Shown: positions 1-7,185 of the stretch, piece by piece
Position numbering within the stretch: position 1 is the stretch's first letter
How the letters are laid out: every line of letters begins with the position of its first letter
Assembly: GCA_949358305.1 (NCBI GenBank)
Contig: OX442314.1
Span: 25,165,060-25,229,059, forward strand
Source: Strigamia acuminata
Lineage: Eukaryota; Arthropoda; Chilopoda; Geophilomorpha; Linotaeniidae
DNA length: 64,000 bases
Direction: 5' to 3'
Program-made: the position numbers and the translations under genes
Notes under the pieces: generated by a model
The model's database searches: none
Told to the model about the DNA's origin: nothing
Seen by the model: the letters and a program-made list of their open reading frames with translations, nothing else

Positions 1-382
1 CGTGCGTGATCGTGATACGATTACTCTGGTGATTATCCCGATTGTCGAATAGGTTATACCCGTTCTGACTTTGTCCGGATTCTTCCTCCTCTTCTTCGAC
101 TTCTTCTTCGATTCGCTGATTTATCGGCGTTTTATTGGTTGGGTTTTTGCTAGCGGGTACTTTACTAGCCGGCGTTTTTTCGGTCGGCACATTCTCGGGT
201 GGTTTTTCCGCGTGGTTTTCGTTGACTGGTGTATTTCCAGTCGTTTTTTCCCTCGTCGGCTCCGGTGGCTGCTTTTCTAACGCTGGACTAGCTAATGCTT
301 CGGCCCTTGCCTTGGCGGATTCCATGGCTTTTCTTCGGGCGCTTGCGGTTGAAGGGTTTCGATTTTTCCCGCTTTTCGTCAT
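1..382 (-). CDS. Partial gag-like N-terminus of the edge LTR element
   Basis: The ORF opens with ATG at 382, about 65 bp after the PBS, and runs 127 codons to the window edge without a stop. The protein is very hydrophilic: a basic Lys/Arg/Ser start (MTKSGKNRNPS), a stretch rich in Ala, Pro, Lys and Thr with repeated TP/SK units, then an acidic run (EEEVEEEEEE) at about residues 97-106. I see no recognisable domain. It is called gag-like only because of its position directly after an LTR and PBS; disordered N-terminal extensions are common in Gag proteins of LTR elements. It could instead be another first ORF of the element. Confidence 0.45.
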   Translation of the reverse strand, partial: MTKSGKNRNPSTASARRKAMESAKARAEALASPALEKQPPEPTREKTTGNTPVNENHAEKPPENVPTEKTPASKVPASKNPTNKTPINQRIEEEVEEEEEESGQSQNGYNLFDNRDNHQSNRITITH

Positions 383-447
383 TTTGATAGTTTGCAAATG
401 TCAAACCGTAAGATATGTTTATTTAAAATAGTCTGATTAGTCAAACT

Positions 448-465
448 ATCCCGGACAGGCCCCCA
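448..465 (-). promoter_or_regulatory. Primer-binding site of the edge LTR element
   Basis: On the minus strand the sequence two bases after the LTR end is TGGGGGCCTGTCCGGGAT. It starts with TGG, complementary to a tRNA CCA end, and resembles the proline-tRNA PBS used by gammaretroviruses with small changes. The primer tRNA is inferred, not shown. Confidence 0.55.
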
Positions 466-467
466 CG

Positions 468-996
468 TGTCGTAACCTTGGTTCCGGTAAATAAACTTAC
501 ACAATATCTTACTAATAACACCCTTTATTTCACACTTGTAATAATACAATAATAATACTTAACAATGTGGTCTCGGATCCTTGTTGGCGGATACGATTTG
601 TTGCTGCACGGCAGTCTTACACGTGGCTTCTACTGTTGTCTAGGGTAATGGCGTCTGGCGAAACACGTGTTCGCAAACGCTTCGCTTCGATAGATATTAC
701 TATCGTAGTATTGCTACGATAAATATCTGTGACTGTGATTTATAGATGAATTTGGCAACGGGCATCGATCCTCTATCAATCCGGTAAAACGGCCTGACGG
801 TGAGGTGGTGATGCTAATGTTGCTCTGGTATCTATAAAGTGGGGGTTTCCGGTCAGACACGGGTTTAAATAGTGGCTGGACCGGAAATGACGTATTTGCA
901 TAAATTCGGGGAATTATGCAAATCTATGACGTTGTCACGTCAGTCCCGCAGAAACGGTAAAACTAGTATAGCTAGTTTCCCTGCAATAATCTGACA
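468..996 (-). repeat. Candidate 5' LTR of the edge element
   Basis: A 529-bp non-coding block on the minus strand, bounded by TGTCAG and ACGACA. It contains a TATA-like TATAAATC (plus positions 737-744), an AATAAA polyadenylation signal (534-539) about 70 bp before the end, and a hairpin around 690-730 (plus-strand arms ATCGTAG and CTACGAT, loop TATTG). These fit a U3-R-U5 order. Only one LTR is in the window, so the left-hand limit rests on the PBS and the right-hand limit on the terminal inverted repeat. Confidence 0.5.
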
Positions 997-1208
997 ATCA
1001 TTTTACTATCAATATTAAAATTACTATTTATTAGGTTATGATTAATTAAAACACTTTTGTGACCTCGTGGTCACCACATACTACATTGCAAAATTTTAAG
1101 TTTATTAGTGTTTGTTTTTAAGTCATAGGTCAATATTATTTTGTTATCTATTTCTCGCCATTTTGCACGTGAGGCAGATTAAACATGTGATTTCACATTG
1201 CTCTGCAA

Positions 1209-1290
1209 GCCATCGAGGAGCGGCAGACTGATGGTCACAACTCATTGATGGTGAGTTGGAGATGTTGCAGATGTGTAAATGTAAACTGCG
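1209..1290 (-). pseudogene. LRR gene fragment (left arm)
   Basis: A minus-strand scrap encodes RRSLHLHICNISNSPSMS and, after a frame slip, residues matching SLPLLDG. It aligns to an internal stretch of the intact LRR gene at 7186-8689 (LRSLHICSTSVSPSMAVT and what follows). Only about 30-40 codons remain, with no start and a broken frame. A longer sister copy sits at 6600-6710. Confidence 0.6.
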
Positions 1291-1870
1291 TCTAACAGGA
1301 CAATCCTCTAAACGCAAATCGAAACCAGTGCAAGCAACGGAAATGGAGACCATAGTGGAATTTATGATGCCACGAAATAACAATAAAAACACAATAAACA
1401 AACCACCTCCCAATGTAGTTAGTTCTACGTTACAGCACAGTTACTACGACTTGAAACACTATGAATTTTTTACCGTTTATTTTAGAATATCCGAAGCTGG
1501 TGCATCGTGTATAATTTACGCATATTTTACGGGCCCCCAAAAATGCAGAAAACTTAAAAAATCAAAAATTTGTACATAAGCAAAAATTAATTTTATTTCG
1601 GTTGAAATTTTGTGCATTTTTACAAATACAATACAAATACAATACAAATACAAATACAATTCAAATAACAGTCTCCATTTATTTTGATTTCGGCTATTCA
1701 AACGATAATGTAATCTTTAAATCGTGTGGTAAATCGACAAACGCGCTCTATTTTTTGTTATTTTAATAACGAAAAAACTTCTCACTTATAAGATAAACCT
1801 AGATAAACAATTTACAAAAGTTAATTAAACATTAAACATTAATTTTGGTTCTCCCCTCCATAAATCGTGT

Positions 1871-1886
1871 GGCTCTAAAAAGAGCC
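1871..1886 (-). terminator. Histone mRNA 3' stem-loop (left H2A)
   Basis: The minus strand reads GGCTCTTTTTAGAGCC followed by ACACGA: a perfect 6-bp stem with a 4-nt loop, 45 bp after the H2A stop. This is the SLBP-binding element of replication-dependent histone mRNAs. A purine-rich stretch just downstream (GGAGGGGAGAAC) could be the U7-pairing histone downstream element. Confidence 0.9.
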
Positions 1887-1931
1887 GATCGCTGCATCTT
1901 ATACAACGAAACCGTATTCTCTTCCAAGCTT

Positions 1932-2315
1932 TTACTTCTTGTCGGTCTTATCGGTCTTCTTGGGCAAAAGAATGGCCTGAATGTTGGGTATAACGCCACC
2001 CTCCGCAATCGTAACACTCGACAACAACTTAGCGAACTCTTCGTCGTTGCGTATGGCCATCTGGAGGTGTCGAGGAATTATCCGCGACTTCTTGTTGTCT
2101 CTCGCGGCGTTTCCAGCTAACTCCATAATTTCGGCCACCAGATACTCCAAGACCGCAGCCAAGTAGACCGGAGCTCCAGCACCGATACGATCGGCATACT
2201 TTCCCTTGCGGAGTAAACGATGGATTCGACCTACGGGGAACGAAAGACCGGCGCGCGAAGACCGCGATTTGCTCTTCGACTTGACACTGATGTTTCCTTT
2301 ACCTCGACCAGACAT
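1932..2315 (-). CDS. Histone H2A, replication-dependent, divergent (left copy)
   Basis: Intronless 127-aa core histone H2A, which pairs with H2B in the nucleosome. The start is the ATG at 2315 (MSGRGKGN); the frame stays open 30 codons further upstream, but that region holds the 5' UTR and promoter. The histone fold is clear: [59 protein letters not shown], then a LLPKKT tail carrying the ubiquitination lysine site. Acidic-patch residues EYL..E and DEE are kept; the usual Glu before Arg is Asp (ADR). The N-terminal tail is atypical ([12 protein letters not shown]). There is no SQ[EDY] end, so it is not H2A.X, and it lacks H2A.Z features. It differs from the right copy at E/Q and I/M in TIA(E/Q)GGV(I/M)PN. 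The 3' stem-loop indicates S-phase expression. Confidence 0.95.
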   Translation of the reverse strand: MSGRGKGNISVKSKSKSRSSRAGLSFPVGRIHRLLRKGKYADRIGAGAPVYLAAVLEYLVAEIMELAGNAARDNKKSRIIPRHLQMAIRNDEEFAKLLSSVTIAEGGVIPNIQAILLPKKTDKTDKK

Positions 2316-2553
2316 GACTGTATATGTATGAAAATCAAATGCTGAATGACAATCAACCAAATGAAACCGACTTGTGTAGTCAGTTTTGAGATACCTGTGA
2401 GCCAATCACAGGCCACACGAGTCCAGAACGATCTTAAAACGTCACCAACCAATAGTATCGTTGGACCCTACCGGTAGTGGTATTGTCATTTGACTGTTGG
2501 ACACGTAGGATTTTGATTTTAAAATTGTGTTTTGTTTATTTTATTAGTTAATC
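2316..2553. promoter_or_regulatory. Bidirectional histone promoter (left copy)
   Basis: This 238-bp region separates the H2A ATG from the divergent ORF start. It contains two CCAAT-type boxes: AGCCAATCAC near 2399 and AACCAATAG near 2447. The right copy has a TATACAAG element about 60 bp before H2A; the matching place here reads TACACAAG, so the TATA-like core looks lost. Whether this copy is weaker is inference. Confidence 0.55.
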
Positions 2554-2757
2554 ATGGGTTTGGGCAAAAAGAAAAAGCCAGTGGAAATCAACGCAGAAAG
2601 CAAAAAGCACTGCATACTCAATTCGAATGTCCGTTTGTAATCAACTGTGTAAATGGAGTCTTCAATTGTAAAATGGAATTTCAAGGTGAGACACATCAGT
2701 ACAGGTTTTCCTTATACTGTAGTTCTTTTCCAATTTGTTCCAGATATTTAGTTGCAC
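2554..2757 (+). pseudogene. Divergent partner ORF, frameshifted (left copy)
   Basis: Starts MGLGKKKKPVEINAESKK as in the right copy, but a missing T near 2633-2636 shifts the frame and gives a stop at 2638-2640 after 28 codons. The homologous reading resumes in another frame (VINCVNGVFNCKMEF, then YRFSLYCSSFPICSRYL) until about 2757, where homology ends in a T run next to the MITE. Confidence 0.6.
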
Positions 2758-2769
2758 ATTTTTTTTTTT

Positions 2770-3078
2770 CATTGTTGGGAGCACTGGCGAATTACCCGTC
2801 ATCCTGCTGACTTAATGACGGTTAAGCCACTGGGTCTTCGCTGAATTTAATACCAGCTCCTTGTCACAAGCGCGGTTAGGCTTACCAGGACACCTTGATG
2901 AATTGATATCCATCAAACCAAGCATGAAACTAAATTCCTTGGCGTCTGCTTCTGTTGCCGTCTTCAACACGATGTCATGATGAGTGAAGGTAGACCACGT
3001 TGTGTTTTCCATCTTTCTGATTTCGATTTCGATTAAGTCAACAAGATGACGGGTAATTCGCCAGTGCTCCCAACAATG
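2770..3078. mobile_element. MITE with about 48-bp terminal inverted repeats
   Basis: The left end CATTGTTGGGAGCACTGGCG and the right end are reverse complements over about 48 bp with two mismatches, running inward to TGACTTAA. Total length is 309 bp, or 317 with the flanking TTTT/AAAA. The interior has a 66-codon minus-strand ORF of unknown nature (2812-3012). I see no clear target-site duplication. It lies in the spacer of the histone inverted duplication and abuts the point where arm homology stops, so it may have inserted there. Confidence 0.75.
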
Positions 3079-3219
3079 AAAATTCGAGTCGTTCAGCTAT
3101 ACCGTGTTGTTGTAAGAATAACTCTATTGGATCAAGCAATAAATGGGCAATCCATCATTTCAGGGACCACGGAATAAGAGGCATAAGGAAGTGTTTCGAG
3201 GGTGGTTGAATGAGGATGT

Positions 3220-3249
3220 TTAGGTTAGGTTAGGTTAGGTTTAGGTTAG
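3220..3249 (+). repeat. Short TTAGG array
   Basis: About five copies of TTAGG with one interruption. This is the canonical arthropod telomere unit, but the array is only 30 bp and flanked by ordinary sequence, so it is an interstitial or chance array, not a telomere. Confidence 0.6.
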
Positions 3250-3356
3250 CCAGCGCCATTCACTGACACGTGACGCCATTTTGTTTTTAGATGGTCGTTC
3301 TGCTAATCCGGGAGTTTGTTCATTTCCCAAAATGGCCGAATGGGTAATTTTGAAAA

Positions 3357-3626
3357 AGTGGGGGTTAAGAAAAGTGAAAGTGGGGGTAAATCGAATGGGC
3401 CTCCGTTGACGGCGAGCATCGTTTGGCATCGTTTAAAGTCGCCCGGGGGTATTGGAAGTGGGGGTAAGGGCAAGAAAAAATAGGGGGTTATTTTAAAAGT
3501 CTCGTTTCAATATGGGGAGTTGAATGATATATGACAATGGTAATTTGGGAAAGTGGGGGTAAAAAGTGGGGGTAAATCGTATGGGCTCCCGATGGCGGTG
3601 GGCACCGTTTGGCATTGTTTAAAGCA
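3357..3626 (+). repeat. Duplicated ~80-bp block around GTGGGGGTAAATCG
   Basis: The block at about 3357-3440 (GTGGGGGTAAATCG, then ATGGGC, GTTTGGCATCGTTTAAAG) recurs with changes at about 3550-3626. Shorter GTGGGGGTAA units also occur at 3380, 3459 and 3564. Function is unknown. Confidence 0.55.
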
Positions 3627-3636
3627 GTTGTATGTC

Positions 3637-4130
3637 TCAATTCGCGGGTGCAAAACTCGAAATGTCAATTTTCTCCACTTCCTGTCTGTCGGAACCGGTG
3701 GAAGAAAGAGTGGTGAGCGATGTTGTTGTCGTGGTTACGTCTATTCGCGGAACCCACGAGTCGCTCGGTTTTGTCACCGGTTCAGGAAGTATCGGCGCAA
3801 TGCTCAGAAGACCGACCGAAGGTGCCAGCGACAGAGATATATTTGGTTCGGTGCCGAGAGATACCTGCAAAGGACGGCTGCTGAATAAACTAGGACTTCT
3901 ATCACCAGCACTCGAATCGTCTAAAGAGGATGGTAGTGGCTCGTTGCCCTCAATGACCGTACGCCATAATCCACGAGAGTCCAAGACCGCTTCCATCTGC
4001 ATTTGCTGCTTTAAAGGGAAATGAAATCCTCGTGTGTGTTGGCGCCTCGTCGTCCGTCTTGTCGTTGCTCGCGAATCGTACATTGCTCGTACACTCGTAT
4101 CGCCCGTCGAATAGCGTAGAAACCTCGCTC
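3637..4130 (-). pseudogene. Probable Copia-type gag remnant
   Basis: Two minus-strand frames together resemble the N-terminus of a Ty1/Copia Gag (the UBN2/retrotran_gag_2 region). One frame starts MSEVSTLFDGRYE at about 4132. The second frame gives QQMQMEAVLDSRGLW followed by RTVIEGNEPLP, the place where these proteins have W..QMEA.L...GLW. The remaining 90 or so codons are Ser/Pro/Leu-rich with no clear domain. A frame break separates the two parts, and I see no RNase H, RT or LTRs nearby. GC content is higher than in the surroundings. This is recognition from a short motif only. Confidence 0.35.
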
Positions 4131-4922
4131 ACTCGTACCGCACGTCAATTCGCGTAGGAACTCGCTCACTCGCACACACCCGCACTCGTACGTACGCTTC
4201 GCCGTTCGTTTGCTTGATTTACCGTCGCTCCCAGATCACTCATCGTTCACCACCTTGTTGCGATGCCGAAAAGCCCACGGGAGAATGTTTGGCCATTCGT
4301 TCACGTATACCGGTATACGTTTTTATTTTATTTTTTTGCTGCTCACCAACCGTCCGTCATTCACACCGAGCAAACCATTCCTCTGCTACCACTTGTAAGA
4401 ATAAAACTGCTCGGTTTGTTGAATGAACATAAATAAACTTTAATTTGCTTTCCATTCACCGCTAGTTACATTGTCAGCCATTTGTGTACAAGGCGACGTC
4501 AAAATGCAATAAACTCATTTACAATAATAATATCAACGATTACGCACATTACCCACAAGAACAGACGTACAAAAAGAATTATTTACTGGTCTATGAGTGA
4601 TTGCAAAGAATAGATAAATGCAATGTAACAAAGATATCTGGTAACACAAACTCTTAAAGTTAATATCACTTGTAAATTGTGACTACGCTTGCAAAGTCAT
4701 TCAGGACTTGTGAGAGAAGTGCAGGCGCTACAATTAAAATAAATTGTGTATTTCTTTATTTTTGTATGTACAAATTATTTTTGTTTGCTGTTTATTAATT
4801 TGATTGTATTGTAGAGTAATTTTTAATTCGACAATGAGAAAAAATAGCGTGGAGAAAATTCTCTCAAATGTTTTTGCAAAATTTATAATAGCGTAAACAC
4901 AAGTCAATTTCAACAAGAAATG
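4131..4922. other. Non-coding stretch
   Basis: The first about 100 bp hold imperfect repeats of CTCGCTCACTCG flanked by CGTA-rich sequence, perhaps a leftover of the same retroelement's leader. The remainder is AT-rich with no coding signal. Confidence 0.4.
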
Positions 4923-5219
4923 TTAGCGCGGCAATTTAGATTCATATTCTAGAACTGTGGAATTGAGATGACGTAGGATTTCTGAAAAATTCAGTTTCCA
5001 TTTTACACCAAAATGTGAAACTAAATATCTGGAACAAATTGGAAAAGAACTACAGTATAAAGAAAACCTGTACTGATGTGTCTCAACTTGAAACTCTATT
5101 TTACAATTGAAGACTCCATTTACACAGTTGATTACAAAACGGACATTCGAATGGAATATCCAGCGCTTTTTGCTTTCTGCGTTGATTTCCTCTGGCTTTT
5201 TCTTTTTGCCCAAACCCAT
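4923..5219 (-). CDS. Unidentified 98-aa ORF divergent from H2A (right copy)
   Basis: Starts at 5219, 245 bp from the H2A start on the opposite strand, sharing its CCAAT-box promoter. The protein opens with a basic MGLGKKKKPEEINAESKK, then INCVNGVFNCKIEF and a Cys/Phe-rich segment (RFSLYCSSFPICSRYL). I do not recognise it. In most animals the divergent partner of H2A is H2B; this is not H2B. The left copy is frameshifted, so selection on the protein is doubtful. It may be a transcript born from the bidirectional promoter. A possible donor in the left copy (CAAGGTGAGA) hints that the region could also be spliced. Confidence 0.4.
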   Translation of the reverse strand: MGLGKKKKPEEINAESKKRWIFHSNVRFVINCVNGVFNCKIEFQVETHQYRFSLYCSSFPICSRYLVSHFGVKWKLNFSEILRHLNSTVLEYESKLPR

Positions 5220-5464
5220 GATTAACTAATAAACAAAACACAATTTTAAAATCAAAATCCTACGTGTCCAACAGTCAAATGACAATACCACTACTGGTAG
5301 GGTCCAACGATACTATTGGTTAGATCTCGTGTTGGTGACGTTTTAAGATCGTTCTGGACTCGTGTGGCCTGTGATTGGCTCATAGGTATCTCAAAACCGA
5401 CTATACAAGTCGGTTTCATTTGGTTCATTGTCATTCAGCGTTTGATTTTCATTCATATACAGTC
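5220..5464. promoter_or_regulatory. Bidirectional histone promoter (right copy)
   Basis: Contains ATTGGTTAG near 5315 and GATTGGCTC near 5373 (inverted CCAAT boxes), and TATACAAG at 5402-5409 within the small palindrome CCGACTATACAAGTCGG, about 60 bp upstream of the H2A ATG. Paired CCAAT boxes plus a TATA-like element are usual in core-histone promoters. Confidence 0.6.
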
Positions 5465-5848
5465 ATGTCTGGTCGAGGTAAAGGAAACATCAGTGTCAAG
5501 TCGAAGAGCAAATCGCGGTCTTCGCGCGCCGGCCTTTCGTTCCCCGTAGGTCGAATCCATCGTTTACTCCGCAAGGGAAAGTATGCCGATCGTATCGGTG
5601 CTGGAGCTCCGGTCTACTTGGCTGCGGTCTTGGAGTATCTGGTGGCCGAAATTATGGAGTTAGCTGGAAACGCCGCGAGAGACAACAAGAAGTCGCGGAT
5701 AATTCCTCGACACCTCCAGATGGCCATACGCAACGACGAAGAGTTCGCTAAGTTGTTGTCGAGTGTTACGATTGCGCAGGGTGGCGTTATGCCCAACATT
5801 CAGGCCATTCTTTTGCCCAAGAAGACCGATAAGACCGACAAGAAGTAA
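5465..5848 (+). CDS. Histone H2A, replication-dependent, divergent (right copy)
   Basis: Intronless 127-aa H2A, almost identical to the left copy in inverted orientation. The start is the ATG at 5465 (MSGRGKGN), the usual first residues of H2A; the upstream in-frame ATG at 5375 lies in the promoter/leader. The same divergent N-terminal tail ([15 protein letters not shown]), complete histone fold and [10 protein letters not shown]-terminus are present. Near the C-terminus it has [10 protein letters not shown], where Gln matches the family consensus better than the left copy's Glu. A 3' stem-loop follows at 5890. The intact TATA-like box and better-conserved sequence suggest this copy is the more reliable functional gene. 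Confidence 0.95.
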   Translation: MSGRGKGNISVKSKSKSRSSRAGLSFPVGRIHRLLRKGKYADRIGAGAPVYLAAVLEYLVAEIMELAGNAARDNKKSRIIPRHLQMAIRNDEEFAKLLSSVTIAQGGVMPNIQAILLPKKTDKTDKK

Positions 5849-5889
5849 AAAGTTGGAAGGGAATACGTTTCGTTGTAGATGCAACGATC

Positions 5890-5905
5890 GGTTCTTTTTA
5901 GGGCC
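5890..5905 (+). terminator. Histone mRNA 3' stem-loop (right H2A)
   Basis: GGTTCTTTTTAGGGCC then ACACGA, 41 bp after the stop. The 6-bp stem closes with two G-U wobble pairs, whereas the left copy has perfect Watson-Crick pairing. A purine-rich GGAGGGGAGAA follows, as on the left. Confidence 0.8.
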
Positions 5906-6179
5906 ACACGATTTATGGAGGGGAGAATCAAAATTATATGTTACAATAAATAAAAATAAATTCGATTTTTAATTAACTTTTGTAAATTGTAAATTGTTTA
6001 TTGTTTATCTAGGTTTATTTTATAAGTGAGAAGTTTTTTCGTTATTAAAAACAAGAAACAATAGAGCGCGTTTGCCGATTTACCACACGATTTAAAGATT
6101 AAATTATCGTTTGAATAGCCGAAATCAGAATAAATGGAGACTATGTTATTTGAATTGTATTGGGCCGATACAAAATGTA

Positions 6180-6337
6180 CAAAATGTACAAAATAAGCAA
6201 AAATTAATTTTATTTTGGTTGAAATTTTGTGCAATTTTTGTTACCAGTGCCGGAACAAACATTCCGGCACTGGTAACAAAAATTGCACAAAATTTCAACC
6301 AAAATAAAATTAATTTTTGCTTATTTTGTACATTTTG
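6180..6337. repeat. Perfect palindrome, 76-bp arms, 6-bp loop
   Basis: The arms match base for base around the loop CAAACA (6256-6261); the tips are GTTACCAGTGCCGGAA and TTCCGGCACTGGTAAC. The outer part of each arm is sequence also present once in the left histone arm (around 1565-1615), while the inner about 22 bp (GTTACCAGTGCC and on) is not. It looks like a fold-back duplication made after the two histone arms separated. Confidence 0.9.
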
Positions 6338-6599
6338 ATTTTTTAAGTTTTCTGCATTTTTGGAGGCCCGTAAAATACGCGTAAATTATACACGATACAC
6401 CAGCTTCGGATATTCTAAAATAAACGGTAAAAAATTCAGAGTATTTCAGGTCGTAGTAACTGTGCTGTAACGTAGAACTACATGGGGAGGTGGTTTGTTT
6501 ATTGTGTTTTTCTTGTTATTTCGTGGTATCGTAAATTCCACTATGATTTCCGTTGCTGGCACTGGTTTCCATTTACGTTTAGAGGATTGTCCTGTTAGA

Positions 6600-6710
6600 C
6601 GTAGTTTACATTTACACATCTGCTACATCTCCGACTCGCCATCAATGACTGTGACCATCCTCAACAGTCTGCCGCTCCTCGATGGCTTCACTTATCGTGA
6701 CATCTTCTGA
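6600..6710 (+). pseudogene. LRR gene fragment (right arm)
   Basis: Encodes RRSLHLHICYISDSPSMT, then VTILNSLPLLDGFTYRDIF and a stop. It aligns with RSLHICSTSVSPSMAVTILN and PLLESFTYHDVF of the intact LRR protein about 1.3 kb downstream. Only this 37-codon stretch is related and there is no proper start, so it is a broken partial copy. Confidence 0.7.
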
Positions 6711-7185
6711 TTTATTCATCTCACTACACCTTACACATGGAGATTCCATTTTTATCGTTGAAAACTCCTCTTTTGTTTATTCGCATACGACCGAACACGT
6801 TAACGTTACAGAACTGGAAGTCTCGTCACACGTTAGGGGCCGCGAGAATACAAGAGACCCTCATACGAGATTCCAATACATTGGAGCTAGGTGACACAAA
6901 ATAATGACAATTAAGTGGTAACCCTTGTCAACACTTCGATGTTTCCATGCTACAGGGAGTAGATTGTAAACAATTTGACATGACCATTGTTCAGACTCAA
7001 GAATTGATCACCCATATCCACCTTTTAGGCAAAAGCGTCATAACATAAGATGATGCACTTGATCTACATCATGTAGGTCGTTCATAGAAAAAAACATGAC
7101 TTCATTCATGAATACCACAAGAAAGAAAAACTCCATTATCACAACAAAAAGCTAAAAGATATAAACCGGTATACAAAAATCAAAA
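6711..7185. other. Intergenic region upstream of the LRR gene
   Basis: AT-rich sequence with no convincing exon. It presumably holds the promoter and 5' UTR of the LRR gene; I see no clear TATA box. Confidence 0.35.

Larger units (their letters stand above)
1..996 (-). mobile_element. LTR retrotransposon, 5' part (LTR, PBS, gag start), cut by window edge
   Basis: Read on the minus strand this stretch has the order expected for the 5' end of an LTR element: a 529-bp candidate LTR beginning TGTCAG and ending ACGACA (inverted TGTC/GACA termini), two spacer bases, a PBS-like sequence starting TGGGGGCC, a short leader, and an ORF that starts at 382 and stays open to the window edge. The body and the 3' LTR lie to the left, outside the window, so target duplication, pol genes and age cannot be judged. 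I infer a Gypsy/retrovirus-like order from the PBS and the ORF position; the clade is not determined. Confidence 0.6.
1209..2750. repeat. Left arm of H2A-containing inverted duplication
   Basis: This block is the reverse complement, with substitutions and small indels, of 5040-6692. From outside to inside it carries an LRR-gene scrap, AT-rich sequence, the histone 3' stem-loop, the H2A gene (minus strand), the shared promoter and the start of the divergent partner ORF. By eye coding identity is high and flanking identity lower, so the duplication is not recent. The spacer between the arms is about 2.3 kb. Confidence 0.85.
5040..6692. repeat. Right arm of H2A-containing inverted duplication
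   Basis: Reverse-complement partner of 1209-2750. It keeps an intact partner ORF start, the H2A gene, the stem-loop and an LRR scrap. It differs mainly by the extra palindrome at 6180-6337, which has no counterpart in the left arm; there the left arm has a short ATACAA repeat. Confidence 0.85.

Noticed and set aside
2316-2405. N-terminal extension of H2A ([10 protein letters not shown] start)
   Set aside because: It lies in the promoter/leader between the CCAAT box and the canonical MSGRGKG start; H2A never carries such an extension.
3220-3249. Telomere
   Set aside because: Only about 30 bp of TTAGG inside unique sequence and far from any contig-end array.
3553-4024. Plus-strand ORFs over the Copia-like block
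   Set aside because: They mirror the minus-strand frame in a GC-rich stretch and have no recognisable motif.
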